DNA of 64,000 nucleotides from Roseomonas mucosa ATCC BAA-692 (lineage in GTDB: Bacteria > Pseudomonadota > Alphaproteobacteria > Acetobacterales > Acetobacteraceae): NCBI RefSeq assembly GCF_000622225.1, contig NZ_KK211413.1, positions 55,321-119,320 on the forward strand, read 5' to 3'. The position numbers were made by a program, and so were the translations under genes. How positions within the stretch are numbered: position 1 is the stretch's first letter; each line of letters starts with the position of its first letter. The notes under the pieces are model-generated. The model ran no database searches. It was not told where the DNA came from and saw only the letters and a list, made by a program, of their open reading frames with translations. Below are positions 8,518 to 19,283 of the stretch, piece by piece.

Positions 8518-11142
8518 ATGGCCCAGCCGCCCCACAACCCGCCCGCCGCCGCGCCGGACTCGCTCACCGGGCGGATCGTCGGCGCCTGCTGCCGCCATGC
8601 CTGGTGGGTCCTGCTGCTGGCCCTGCTGCTGACGGCGGCCGCCGGGGTGTACAGCGCCCGGCACTTCGCCATGACCACGGACACGGCGGAGCTGATCTCG
8701 CCCGAGCTGCCCTACCGCCAGCGGGAGATCGCGCTCAACGCCGCCTTTCCGCAGAACCAGGACATGACGGTGGTGGTGCTGGACGGGGCCACGCCGGAAC
8801 TGGCGGAACTGGGGGCGGCGCGGCTCTATGACCGGCTGAAGGGCCGTGAGGACCTGTTCCGCAGCGTCCGCCGCCCCGATGGCGGCCCCTTCTTCGCCCG
8901 CTATGGGCTGATGCTGCTGCCGCTGCCCGAGGTGCAGGCCAATACCGACCAGCTGATCCAGGCCCAGCCTTTCCTGGGGCCACTGGCCGCCGATCCCAGC
9001 CTGCGCGGGGTGATGGGGGCACTGGACACGGTGCTGCTGGGGGTGGAGCGCGGGCAGGCGAAGCTGGAAGACATCCGCCGGCCGCTGGTGGCCCTGGCCA
9101 CCAGCTTCGGTGCCGTGGCGGAGGGCGGGCCAGGCTTCTTCTCCTGGCGCAACCTCTTCTCCGACCGGCCGGCCGGGGTGCGGGAAACGCGCAAGTTCAT
9201 CCTGGTCCAGGCGAAGCTCGACTACGGCTCGCTGGAGCCCGGCGCCCGGGCCAGCGCCGCGATCCGCGAGGCGGCGCGCGGGCTGGGGCTGGACGCGGCC
9301 CATGGCGTGAGCGTGCGCCTGACCGGCAGCGTGCCGCTCTCGGACGAGGAATTCGCCACCCTGGCGGAAGGCGCCTCGCTGATGGGCATCGCCATGGTCG
9401 TCTGCCTCGTCGCCATGGTCTGGCTCGCCGTGCGGTCCTGGCGCTTCACCCTGGCCATCCTGTTCAGCACCATCCTGGGCCTGGTGCTGACGGCCGGGGC
9501 GGGGCTGCTGGTGATCGGGCGCTTCAACCTGATCTCGGTCGCCTTCATCCCGCTCTTCGTGGGGCTGGGGGTGGATTTCGGCATCCAGGTGTCGGTCCGC
9601 GCCCGGGCGGAGCGCCTGCGCCACCCGGCGCTGGGCGATGCGCTGGTGGCGGCCGGGAATGGCGTAGGCGGCTCTCTGGCCCTGGCGGCGGCGGCCATCG
9701 CGGCGGGCTTCTTCGCCTTCCTGCCCACCAGCTATATCGGCGTTTCCGAGCTCGGGGCCATCGCCGGGGTGGGGATGGTGGTGGCCTTCGTGCTCAGCAT
9801 CACCCTGCTGCCGGCCCTCCTGGCCCTGCTGCGCCCGGCGGGCGAGGCGCGGGAGGTCGGCTTTGCCGCCCTGGTCCCGGTCGAGACCTGGCTGCACCGC
9901 CACCACCGGGGGGTGATCGGCGCCGCGGTGCTGCTGGTCCTGGGATCGGTGGCGCTGATGCCGCGGCTGGACTTCGACTTCAACCCGCTGCACCTGCGCA
10001 GCGAGAAGGTGGAGTCCGTCTCGACGATCGAGGACCTGATGAAGGACCCCGACCGCTCTCCCTATACGGTCGACGTGCTGATGCCCTCTCTGGCCGATGC
10101 CGACGCGCTGGCGAAGCGCATCGCGCCGCTGCCCGAGGTGGCCCAGGTCGTCACCCTGGACAGCTTCGTGCCCGGCCAGCAGGAGGAGAAGCTGGCCGCC
10201 ATCCACGACGCGGCCGACCTTCTTTCCCTGACCCTGGACCCGGTGACGGGCCGCCCGCCACCCAGCGATGCCGAGGTGGTGGAGAGCTTCCGCGCGACGG
10301 CGGCCGGGCTGCGCCGCGCGGCGGGCGAGGCGCATGATTCGGGGGCGGAGGCGGCACGGGGCCTCGCTTCGGCGCTGGAGCGCCTGGCCGCCGCTGCACC
10401 GGAGGTGCGGGCGCGGGCCTCGGAGGCGGTAATCACCCCGCTGCGCGTCCTGCTGGCCCAGATCCGCGACATGCTCTCGGCCGGGCCGGTGACGGCGGAA
10501 ACCCTGCCGCCGGAGCTGCGGGCCGACTGGGTCGCGGCGGACGGGCGGGCGCGGGTGCAGGTCTTTCCCCAGGGTGGCACCAGCAGCAACGAGGCGCTGC
10601 GCCGCTTCGCCGCCGCGGTGCAGGCGGTGGCGCCCCAGGCCACCGGCGCGCCGATCTCGCTGCAGGAGGCCGGGGACAGCATCGTCCGCGCCTTCCTCCA
10701 GGCCGGGGTGCTTTCGGCCATCGTCATCACCCTGCTGCTGGCCCTGGTGCTGCGGCGGCTGCGGGACGTGCTGCTGACCATCCTGCCGGTGATCGCCAGC
10801 GGCCTGCTGACCCTGGGCGCCTGCGTGGTGCTGGGGGAGGCGCTGAACTTCGCCAACATCATCGCCCTGCCGCTGCTCTTCGGCATCGGCGTGGCCTTCA
10901 ACATCTACTACGTGATGGCCTGGCGACATGGGGAGACGGCGCTGCTGTCCAGCAGCCTGACCCGCGCCATCGTCTTCAGCGCCCTGACCACGGCGACGGG
11001 CTTCGGCAGCCTCTGGCTCTCCACCCATCCGGGCACGGCCAGCATGGGGCGGCTGCTGATGATCTCGCTCGCCTGCGTGCTGCTGGTGATCCTGCTGCTG
11101 CAGCCGGCACTGCTGGCGAGGCCGGCGGCCGGGAAGCGCTGA
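8518..11142 (+). CDS. hpnN: Hopanoid RND transporter HpnN
   Basis: An 874-residue RND-superfamily (MMPL-type) inner-membrane protein. One transmembrane segment lies near the N-terminus (WWVLLLALLLTAAAGV), followed by a large periplasmic domain, a block of spans around residues 280-440, a second periplasmic domain, and a final block from about 715. GVGVDFGIQVSVR-like sequence after the third span is a family feature. HpnN moves hopanoids from the inner to the outer membrane. ATG 8518 is chosen with AGAGG 13 bases upstream; ATG 8506 is also possible. It is divergent from the ferritin-like gene and convergent with hpnM, its usual partner. Confidence 0.9.
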   Translation: MAQPPHNPPAAAPDSLTGRIVGACCRHAWWVLLLALLLTAAAGVYSARHFAMTTDTAELISPELPYRQREIALNAAFPQNQDMTVVVLDGATPELAELGAARLYDRLKGREDLFRSVRRPDGGPFFARYGLMLLPLPEVQANTDQLIQAQPFLGPLAADPSLRGVMGALDTVLLGVERGQAKLEDIRRPLVALATSFGAVAEGGPGFFSWRNLFSDRPAGVRETRKFILVQAKLDYGSLEPGARASAAIREAARGLGLDAAHGVSVRLTGSVPLSDEEFATLAEGASLMGIAMVVCLVAMVWLAVRSWRFTLAILFSTILGLVLTAGAGLLVIGRFNLISVAFIPLFVGLGVDFGIQVSVRARAERLRHPALGDALVAAGNGVGGSLALAAAAIAAGFFAFLPTSYIGVSELGAIAGVGMVVAFVLSITLLPALLALLRPAGEAREVGFAALVPVETWLHRHHRGVIGAAVLLVLGSVALMPRLDFDFNPLHLRSEKVESVSTIEDLMKDPDRSPYTVDVLMPSLADADALAKRIAPLPEVAQVVTLDSFVPGQQEEKLAAIHDAADLLSLTLDPVTGRPPPSDAEVVESFRATAAGLRRAAGEAHDSGAEAARGLASALERLAAAAPEVRARASEAVITPLRVLLAQIRDMLSAGPVTAETLPPELRADWVAADGRARVQVFPQGGTSSNEALRRFAAAVQAVAPQATGAPISLQEAGDSIVRAFLQAGVLSAIVITLLLALVLRRLRDVLLTILPVIASGLLTLGACVVLGEALNFANIIALPLLFGIGVAFNIYYVMAWRHGETALLSSSLTRAIVFSALTTATGFGSLWLSTHPGTASMGRLLMISLACVLLVILLLQPALLARPAAGKR

Positions 11143-11178
11143 CCGCCGCCCGGCGTCCCGTGCCTCAGGTGCGGCGCC

Positions 11179-11802
11179 TCAAGCTGGCTTCATCAGCCGG
11201 TCGCTGAGCTCGTTCAGCCTTTGCACCAGGGTCGCCGCGCCCTGGCGGACGGGGGCGGCGAATTCCGAACGGCGGATGCTCAGCTCGCTGATCGAATCGT
11301 GCAGCACGTCGGTGATGCGCCAGGCCCCGTCCGCCTGGTGCATGCGGTAGGTGAGGTCCACCGGCTTCCCCGAGGGGTTCAGCAGCCGGCTCACCACGAT
11401 CTTCTCGTCGCCCCGGTCCTCGACCCGCTGGGTCTCGAAGCCCTGGCCGCTGTAGCCATCGAAGTTGCTGGCGTAGCTGGCGACGGTCATCCGGGTGAAG
11501 GCCTGGATGACCGCCTGCTGTTCCTGCGGGGTGAAGGAGGTCCAGCGGGACCCCACGGCGAAGCGGGACATGGCCGGAATGTCGAAGACCGCCTGCACCA
11601 CCGGGGCGAGCTGCTGGTAGCGGCCCTGAATGCCCAGCGCCTGCGCCCGCTTCATCACGTCGAGCAACGTGGCATGCAGCCGCTCGATCTGCGCCGCGGC
11701 GGGATCGGCAGCCTGGGCCATGGCGGACCGGGGCATGGCAACCGGGGCGAGGGCGGGAAGCAGGACGGCCACGAGGAGCCCCTGCCGGCGGGAAATGGGC
11801 AT
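11179..11802 (-). CDS. hpnM: Hopanoid-associated periplasmic lipid-binding protein HpnM (MlaC/Ttg2D family)
   Basis: A 207-residue protein with an N-terminal signal peptide (MPISRRQGLLVAVLLPALAP, cleavage expected near AMAQA) and the MlaC/toluene-tolerance Ttg2D fold. Family features include FDIPAMSRFAVG, W near residue 85, and TYRMHQADGAWRITDVLHDSIS. MlaC proteins ferry lipids across the periplasm; HpnM is the version linked to hopanoid clusters. The start at 11802 fits the signal peptide; the open frame continues far upstream, but that part has no protein-like features. It converges on hpnN with 36 bases between the stops, so the two partners are transcribed separately here. Confidence 0.88.
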   Translation of the reverse strand: MPISRRQGLLVAVLLPALAPVAMPRSAMAQAADPAAAQIERLHATLLDVMKRAQALGIQGRYQQLAPVVQAVFDIPAMSRFAVGSRWTSFTPQEQQAVIQAFTRMTVASYASNFDGYSGQGFETQRVEDRGDEKIVVSRLLNPSGKPVDLTYRMHQADGAWRITDVLHDSISELSIRRSEFAAPVRQGAATLVQRLNELSDRLMKPA

Positions 11803-12358
11803 GCCTGTGTTTCCCCGGCGCGCCGCCGCTTGGCAAGCCTGGCCGGTGGGCGGCGCGCGGTGGCCCGGTACAAAGCTGCGTGGGCGGGCCTCCATGCCCC
11901 TGTCCGGTTTCCGGTCGTCTGTGGCGGCGGGGTGGTCCGGGCTGTGGCGGATCAGCCACAATCCTGACGGAAGAAGGGGCTCACCGGCTTGTTGCCCTGC
12001 ACTTGCGGCTCCAATCAGGAAGGATGAACCCGACCGGTACGGTCTCGAACCCCGGAACTCGGCCTTGGTGCGGAGGGCAGGGCCGATGTGCGGCCTGTGC
12101 GGGCGTGCGGTCCGGCCATGCGTGCTAGGAGACGGAGGAAGCTCGCGAATCCTGGCCGTGAACGGGTCCGGGCGACCGGGCCCGGAGCTGCCCGCCGGAT
12201 CGTGCCGGAAGCCGTTCCGGAGGAGGATGGCCCAGGATGGATCGCCCGAACGGCTTGGTCTGCCGGGAGATCCGTCCGGGCCGGGTGCCCGGCGGCATGT
12301 TGAGATGGAACCTGGCCGCCCGACGCGGCGGCCGTGAGAGACAGCAAGGAGCGCGGCT
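11803..12358. other. 556-bp divergent intergenic region between hpnM and hpnH
   Basis: No reading frame here looks like a protein. It must hold the promoters of hpnM (left) and hpnH (right). A 6-bp stem TGTGGC/GCCACA with a six-base loop lies at 11943-11960. AAGGAG at 12346-12351 is the hpnH ribosome-binding site. No known operator was recognised in the rest. Confidence 0.6.
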
Positions 12359-13534
<1,176 letters not shown>

Positions 13535-14165
13535 AGCGCGGAACGCCTTCTCCGCCTCGATCCCGGTGCGCAGCAGCGCCGGGATCTGAAGCGGGTCGCG
13601 CAGCACCGAACCCAGCACGGCGAGCGGCGCCATGCGCCCGTCCGGCCGCATGCCCAGCATCGCGGCCGGGGGCAGGTTGCGCTTCGCGGAATCCGAGATC
13701 GCGCGAGCCACGGCGAAAGGCAGCCCATGCCGCTGTGCCACACGCCCCGCGATATGCGATTCCATGTCCACCGCCACGGCGCCAGAGGCCTTGCGCAGTT
13801 GGGCCTTCCAGCGCGCGCCGGTGACCATCTCCTCCGACCCCGCCACCAGCCCTGGCATGGCGCCAGGCAGGTAGTGCAGCAGCCATTCCGTCCATTCCGG
13901 ATGGGTGGGGATGCGGCTGTGGCCGTCGAGCACCGCGCCGGCCACCACCCAGTCGCCCGGTTCCAGCCCCGGGGCGAGGGCGCCGGCCAGGCCGGTGCTC
14001 AGGATGCCGCGCACCTGGGGTGCCAGCCGCTCCAGCTCCGCCTCCAGCCGCGTGGCGTCGCCGCCGCCGGAGACGGTGAGGACACCGGGACCGGACACGA
14101 TCCGGGCTTCCCGCCGCAAGCCCGTCGCGGCGAGGAGTATAGGGGGGATCGAGGTCACGGGTGGC

Positions 14166-16196
14166 TCAGAGGCCCCAGGAAGGCTGGGTCGCGTTGCCCT
14201 TGCGCAGGTTGCGGTAGCGCGCCACGGCCCAGAGCGGAAAGAAGCGCGCATAGCCGTGGTAGCGGAGGTAGAAGACGCGCGGGAAGCCGCCGCCCGTATA
14301 GGCCTCCTGGTTCCACAGCCCCGTCTCGTCCTGCTGCGACTTGAGGTAGGCGACGCCGCGCGCCACGGCGGGATCGTCCACATGGCCCGCCGCCATCAGC
14401 CCGAGCAGCGCCCAGGCGGTCTGGCAAGGGTTGGACGGCGCCTTCTCATAGCCGCGGTAGTCGAGCTTGTAGCTTTCGCAGTCCTCGCCCCAGCCGCCAT
14501 CCTCGTTCTGGATGCGCAGCAGCCATTGCGCACCGCGCCACACGGTCGGATGCTCGGATGTCCAGCCCGCCGCGTTCAGCCCGCACAGAGCCGACCAGGT
14601 GCCGTAGATGTAGTTGACGCCCCAGCGGCCGAACCAGCTTCCGTCGGCCTCCTGCTCGCGCACGATATAGTCCAGCGCGGCGCGCATCCGTGGGTTCGCC
14701 TCGGTCTCGCCGAGCTGTGCCAGCATCGCCACGCAGCGCGCGCTGACATCCACGGTCGGCGGGTCGAGCAGCGCGCCGTGATCGGCGAAAGGGACGTTGT
14801 TCAGGTAATGGTAGCTGTTGTCGGCGTCGAAAGCGCCCCAGCCGCCGTTGCGGCTTTGCAGCCCGATGGTCCATTCCGCGCCGCGCGCGATGGCTTCGTC
14901 GAAATCCTCGCCCGGGTCCAGCCTGCGGCGGGCGCGGTCCATCGCCATCACCACCACGGCCGTATCGTCGAGATCGGGGTAGTGCGCGTTGCGGTACTGG
15001 AAGGCCCAGCCGCCGGGGCGCACGTCGGGGCGGATCTCGGCCCAGTCGCCGCGCACCTCCAGCTCCTGCAGCGGCTTCAGCCAAGCCAGGCCCTTCTCCA
15101 CCGCCTCGGCATGGTCCAGCTCGCCCGCCTCCATCAGCGCGTGGCAGGTCAGCGCGGTGTCCCAGACCGGGGAGACGCAGGGCTGGCAATAGGCCTCGTC
15201 CTCGCCGACGATCAGCAGCTTCTCGACCGAGGCACGGGCGATGGCGCGGTCCGGATGATCCTCCGGATAGCCGAGCACGTCGTACATCATCACGCTGTTG
15301 GCCATGGCCGGATAGATCGCGCCCAGCCCGTCCTCGCCGTTCAGCCGCTCGCGCACGAAGTTCACGCACCAGTCGATGGCGCGCTGGCGCGAGCCCTTGG
15401 GCCAGAGCGGCTCGGCGGCCTTGAGGCCGAGGTCGAGGCTGTTGAAGAACAGCGCCCAGCCCGGCTTCCGATGCGTCTTCGCCCGCCGCAGCCGCATGCG
15501 GTCGCGGGGCAGGAAGAGCTCGGGGATATGGATGCCGCGCGGGTTGCGGGCGCGGGCCTTCTTCGCCTGCAGCACCAGCAGCGGCACGATCACCGTGCGC
15601 GCCCAGTAGGCCATCTTGCTCAGGTGGATCGGGAACCAGCGCGGCAGCAGCACCATCTCCACCGGCATGGAGGGCACGCGGCTCCAGGAGATCTCGCCGT
15701 ACATGGCGAGCAGGATGCGGGTGAAGACATTGGCGGCGCCCGCGCCGCCACGGGCCAGCAGAGCCTCGCGCGCCCGCGCCATGTGCGGCGCGTCGGGGCT
15801 GTCGCCGATCATCTTCAGGCAGAAATAGGCCTTCACCGTCGCGCTGATGTCGAAGGCGCCGCCATGAAACAGCGGCCAGCCGCCATGATCGCCCTGGATG
15901 CGGCGCAGGTAGTTGCCGATGCGCCGCTCCAGCTCCAGGTCCTCCGGCTCCGCCAGATGATGGCGCAGCAGGACGTACTCGGCGGGGATGGTGGCGTCGG
16001 CCTCCAGCTCGAAGACCCAGTGCCCGTCCTCGCGCTGCATCTCCTTGAGTGCCTGCGCGGCACGCCCGACCATCGCATCGAGCGTGGCCGCGCTGACCGG
16101 TTCCCCAGCCGCGGGATGCGGGGCCGCAGGGTGCGAAGCCAGGGAAGCGATGTCGTCGGTGTTGTCCTGCGGTACACCAGCCGGTGCGTCGAACAT
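14166..16196 (-). CDS. shc: Squalene--hopene cyclase
   Basis: A 676-residue class-II terpene cyclase that converts squalene to hopene/hopanol. The catalytic DxDD acid motif appears as DLDDTAVV near residue 397. QW repeats run along the protein, for example QREDGHWVFEL, GDHGGWPLF, SRNGGWGAF and NEDGGWGED. The N-terminal 35 residues are Ala/Pro-rich and variable. The length matches the family. It lies between hpnE (13 bases upstream) and hpnG in the hpn operon and is a monotopic membrane enzyme. Another symbol in use is hpnF. Confidence 0.96.
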   Translation of the reverse strand: MFDAPAGVPQDNTDDIASLASHPAAPHPAAGEPVSAATLDAMVGRAAQALKEMQREDGHWVFELEADATIPAEYVLLRHHLAEPEDLELERRIGNYLRRIQGDHGGWPLFHGGAFDISATVKAYFCLKMIGDSPDAPHMARAREALLARGGAGAANVFTRILLAMYGEISWSRVPSMPVEMVLLPRWFPIHLSKMAYWARTVIVPLLVLQAKKARARNPRGIHIPELFLPRDRMRLRRAKTHRKPGWALFFNSLDLGLKAAEPLWPKGSRQRAIDWCVNFVRERLNGEDGLGAIYPAMANSVMMYDVLGYPEDHPDRAIARASVEKLLIVGEDEAYCQPCVSPVWDTALTCHALMEAGELDHAEAVEKGLAWLKPLQELEVRGDWAEIRPDVRPGGWAFQYRNAHYPDLDDTAVVVMAMDRARRRLDPGEDFDEAIARGAEWTIGLQSRNGGWGAFDADNSYHYLNNVPFADHGALLDPPTVDVSARCVAMLAQLGETEANPRMRAALDYIVREQEADGSWFGRWGVNYIYGTWSALCGLNAAGWTSEHPTVWRGAQWLLRIQNEDGGWGEDCESYKLDYRGYEKAPSNPCQTAWALLGLMAAGHVDDPAVARGVAYLKSQQDETGLWNQEAYTGGGFPRVFYLRYHGYARFFPLWAVARYRNLRKGNATQPSWGL

Positions 16197-16208
16197 TTCG
16201 CAGCAGCC

Positions 16209-17495
16209 TCAGTTCATGATGGAGAGGGCCAGAGCGGCAGCCCTCTCTCCGGAGCGCAAGGCGCCCTCGATGGTGGAAGGAAGTCCGGTATCGGTCCAAT
16301 CGCCTGCCAGGAACAGGTTCGTCCAGCGGGTGTGGGTGGATGGCCGCCTTGCGTCCTGCGCGGGCGTGGCGGCGAAGGTGGCGCGCTTCTCCTTCACGAT
16401 GCGCCAGGGGGGAAGGGCATCGGTAAGTCCATGCACGCGCACGATGTCGCCCCAGATGCGCCGGGCCAGCGCCTCCGGATCGGCGTCCAGCAGCGCATCG
16501 GCATTGCTGATGGTGACGGAGAAGCGGTCGTGGAAGGCGAAGATCCATTCTGCCGTGCCGCCGACCACGCCGATCATCGGCTCCGCGCCTTCCGGCGGGG
16601 CGAGGCGGAAATGCGCGTTCAGGATGGCGCGGAAATCGTCCGGCGCCTCCAGCCCCGGCACCAGTTCCGTGGCCACCCAGGGCGGCACGGCCAGCACCAC
16701 GGCCTCGTCCCGCCCGACCGGCACGAGGCCATCGGCGAAGGCCAGGGCGGAGACGCGCTCGCCCTCGAATTCCAGCCCGCGCAGCCGGCGGGACAGGCGG
16801 ATTCCGGTGCCCTGGCGGCCCAGATGCGCCAGGGCCGGGTCCACGAAGGCGGCGGCCAGGGTCGGCTCGGCGATGCGCGGGCGGCAGGCGCCACCGCCCC
16901 GGGCCAGGCTGTCCCGCACCACGGCGCCGGCGAGGTCGGCCGAGCCTTCCTGCGGGCGGGTGTTCAGGGCGGCGACCAGGAAGGGCTGGAGCAGGCGTTC
17001 CCAGAGCGGGCCGGAGCAGTCCAGCACCTCGTCGATCCGCTTGCCGGGATGCGGGCGCAGCAGCTTGCCAAGGGCGAGGTAGCCCGCCGCCCCGGTGCCG
17101 GGCACGCGGCGGGAGGGGCTGAGGATCCACCAGGGCAGGGGACCGTCATTCGGCCGCAGCCGCCAGGAATCCCCGTCGCGCAGGTCGGTGAAGGCGAAAT
17201 CGGCCGTTTCCGGCCCGGCCAGCCGGTCCTCCGCCCCGATGGCGGCGAGATAGCGGGTCACGGATTCATTGCCGGACAGGATGAGATGGTTGCCGTTGTC
17301 GATCACCAGGCCGAGCTGGCTGTCGCGATAGGAGCGGCAACGCCCCCCGGCCTGCGCGGCCGATTCCGACAACTCCACCGGCAGGCCCCGCCCGGCCAGC
17401 GCCACCGCCGCCGAGAGCCCGGCCATCCCGGCCCCCACCACATGGGCCCGTCCTAGATGGTCCCGCGCCCGACCTGTCATGCCCGGTTCGCTCAT
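16209..17495 (-). CDS. hpnE: Squalene-producing FAD-dependent desaturase HpnE
   Basis: A 428-residue amine-oxidase/phytoene-desaturase-like flavoprotein. The N-terminal dinucleotide fold is VVGAGMAGLSAAVALAG (about 19-35), and the C-terminal FAD motif is NLFLAGDWTDTGLPSTIEGA. With HpnC and HpnD it converts presqualene diphosphate, via hydroxysqualene, to squalene; HpnE does the reductive last step. The start overlaps the hpnD stop by four bases (ATGA), showing translational coupling. Order and spacing (hpnC-hpnD-hpnE-shc) match other proteobacterial hopanoid operons. Confidence 0.92.
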   Translation of the reverse strand: MSEPGMTGRARDHLGRAHVVGAGMAGLSAAVALAGRGLPVELSESAAQAGGRCRSYRDSQLGLVIDNGNHLILSGNESVTRYLAAIGAEDRLAGPETADFAFTDLRDGDSWRLRPNDGPLPWWILSPSRRVPGTGAAGYLALGKLLRPHPGKRIDEVLDCSGPLWERLLQPFLVAALNTRPQEGSADLAGAVVRDSLARGGGACRPRIAEPTLAAAFVDPALAHLGRQGTGIRLSRRLRGLEFEGERVSALAFADGLVPVGRDEAVVLAVPPWVATELVPGLEAPDDFRAILNAHFRLAPPEGAEPMIGVVGGTAEWIFAFHDRFSVTISNADALLDADPEALARRIWGDIVRVHGLTDALPPWRIVKEKRATFAATPAQDARRPSTHTRWTNLFLAGDWTDTGLPSTIEGALRSGERAAALALSIMN

Positions 17496-18352
17496 CCGAA
17501 CAGCCCGTGCCGCGCCACGATCCAGAGCAGGCGCGGCTTGCCGATCCGCACCCTCCGGCGCGGCGCGCGCCAGCCCTGGGCCAGCATCCTGTCCAGGATG
17601 CGGCGGTACACCGCCCCCATCAGGCGCGGCGCCATCAGCCGGCCACGGGGCCGGGCCCGCATGACCCGTTCCGCCCCGGCGAAATGGGCCTGGGCCTCGT
17701 GGGCGAGGGCATGGCAGGCGATGTCCACACGCGGCTCGGCGATCACCGCCGCCGGGTCGTCCATGAGGCTGGCCGGAATGCCGGCGGCGGCCAGCTCCTC
17801 GCGCGGCAGGTAGAGCCGCCCGATCGCGGCGTCCTCATCCAGGTCGCGCAGGATGTTGGTCAGCTGCAGCGCCATGCCGAGGCTGTGCGACAGGGCGAGG
17901 CCGGGCGCTTCCTCCATGCCGAAGACGCGGCAGGACAGGCGCCCCACCGCACAGGCCACGCGGTCGCAGTAGAGGTTCAGGGTGGCGCGGTCCGGGGCGC
18001 GGATATCGCCCGCGACATCCATCGCCATGCCTTCGACGACAGCCAGGAAATCCTCTAGCCGCAGCCCGTAGCGGCGCACCGTCCCGTGCAGGAAGGCCGC
18101 GCGCCCGGCCGGCCGGCCGGCGAAGAGGGCGGCGAGGTCGCGCCGCCAATCCTCCAGCTCCGCAGCGCGGGAGGGGCGGGGGCGCGTGCCGTCGTCGGCG
18201 ATGTCGTCCACCTGCCGGCAGAAGGCGTAGATGGCGAACATGCCCGCCCGTTCCGGCTTCGGCAGCAGGCGCATGGCGGCATAGAAGGAACTGCCGGAAA
18301 CCTGCCGCTCCAGCGCGGCCAGGTCGGCGGTTGTGCTCACGGCGGCTGTCAC
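17492..18352 (-). CDS. hpnD: Presqualene diphosphate synthase HpnD
   Basis: A 286-residue squalene/phytoene synthase family enzyme that condenses two farnesyl diphosphates to presqualene diphosphate. The two Asp-rich motifs are present: CRQVDDIADD (about residue 48) and LTNILRDLDED. The start is taken as GTG 18352, five bases after the hpnC stop; GTG 18340 would give 282 residues. The open frame continues upstream, but only across hpnC. It is coupled by overlap to hpnE. Confidence 0.92.
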   Translation of the reverse strand: MTAAVSTTADLAALERQVSGSSFYAAMRLLPKPERAGMFAIYAFCRQVDDIADDGTRPRPSRAAELEDWRRDLAALFAGRPAGRAAFLHGTVRRYGLRLEDFLAVVEGMAMDVAGDIRAPDRATLNLYCDRVACAVGRLSCRVFGMEEAPGLALSHSLGMALQLTNILRDLDEDAAIGRLYLPREELAAAGIPASLMDDPAAVIAEPRVDIACHALAHEAQAHFAGAERVMRARPRGRLMAPRLMGAVYRRILDRMLAQGWRAPRRRVRIGKPRLLWIVARHGLFG

Positions 18353-18356
18353 CTCG

Positions 18357-19283
18357 TCATTCCCGCCGTCGCGCCTCCTTCTCCGTTCCGCCGGCCCCAT
18401 CGGGTGATGCCATAGCCAGCCGTGTGCCTCTCCGGGAGGGCCAGCCCCAGCGGGTGCCCAGCGTTCCGGCCGCTCCCAGCAGGGCGAGGCCCAGGGCCTC
18501 GGCACGCCGGTGATGCACGCGCTCCGCCAGGGGATCGCGCCGGAGCAGCCGAATCGTCAGGCTTTCCGCCAGTTTCTGGATCACTCCTACTTCCACAGAG
18601 AGACGCAGATCCTGGATCTGTGTCGAAAAAGCGCGTGAGGCGTCCAGCAATCCGGCGGTTTTCTCCGCCAGCGTGGCGATCACGCCACGCAGGGCGGGGC
18701 TGGCGGCAGGAGCGTCCAGCGCCTCCACCCCGATCCCGGCGCGTTCCAGCAGGTCCCGCGGCAGGTAGACCCGGTCCAGGTTCCGGCGGTCCTTGGCGCA
18801 GTCCTGCAGGTGGTTGATCATCTGCAGGGCGCTGCACAGGGCGTCGTTGCGCGGCCAGAGGGCCCGGCTCTCACCATGCACGTCCAGCACGAAGCGTCCG
18901 ACCGGCGAGGCGGAATAGCGGCAATAGTCCATCAGCTCCGCCCAGTCCGCGTAGCGGAGCCGGGTCACATCGCGGCGAAAGGCTTCCAGCAGGTCCAGCG
19001 GGTGCTGCTCGTCCAGCCCGCGCTCGCGCAGCACCCGGTGCAGCGCCTCGCCCTCAGGATTGGCGCCTGCCTCGCCCCGCAGCCCGCGCTCCATGCGGGC
19101 GAGCTGCTCCAGCTTCTCCGCCGGGGCGGCGGTGGGATGGTCGGCCACGTCGTCGGCGATCCGGGCGAAGCGGTAGAAGGCCAGGATGGCCGGACGGTGC
19201 CGGGCGCTGACGAGATGCGAGGCGACGGGGAAGTTCTCGTCCCCCGAGCCCTTGCCGGAAGCGAGATCGGCGGCCTGGGTCAT
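18357..19283 (-). CDS. hpnC: Squalene synthase-like HpnC (hydroxysqualene-forming)
   Basis: A 308-residue squalene-synthase family protein. It acts on presqualene diphosphate to form hydroxysqualene. Asp motifs are FARIADDVAD (about 48-57) and INHLQDCAKDRRNLDR. In HpnC the second motif differs from the DxxxD of HpnD, as expected. ATG 19283 overlaps the hpnB stop (ATGA). The C-terminal 40 residues are Arg/Gly-rich and probably disordered. Confidence 0.91.
   Translation of the reverse strand: MTQAADLASGKGSGDENFPVASHLVSARHRPAILAFYRFARIADDVADHPTAAPAEKLEQLARMERGLRGEAGANPEGEALHRVLRERGLDEQHPLDLLEAFRRDVTRLRYADWAELMDYCRYSASPVGRFVLDVHGESRALWPRNDALCSALQMINHLQDCAKDRRNLDRVYLPRDLLERAGIGVEALDAPAASPALRGVIATLAEKTAGLLDASRAFSTQIQDLRLSVEVGVIQKLAESLTIRLLRRDPLAERVHHRRAEALGLALLGAAGTLGTRWGWPSRRGTRLAMASPDGAGGTEKEARRRE

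Noticed and set aside
8419-11028. Long minus-strand frame opposite hpnN
   Set aside because: Shadow of the RND transporter; the Gln/Arg/His-rich product has no recognisable domain.
11943-11960. TGTGGC/GCCACA hairpin as a terminator of hpnM
   Set aside because: It is upstream of hpnM (leftward) and hpnH (rightward), so it terminates neither; left as an unassigned hairpin.
13905-17456. Very long open frame on the + strand opposite shc and hpnE
   Set aside because: It is antisense to two well-recognised genes, and its translation is rich in Arg, His, Gln and Gly with no domain; a GC-rich shadow frame.
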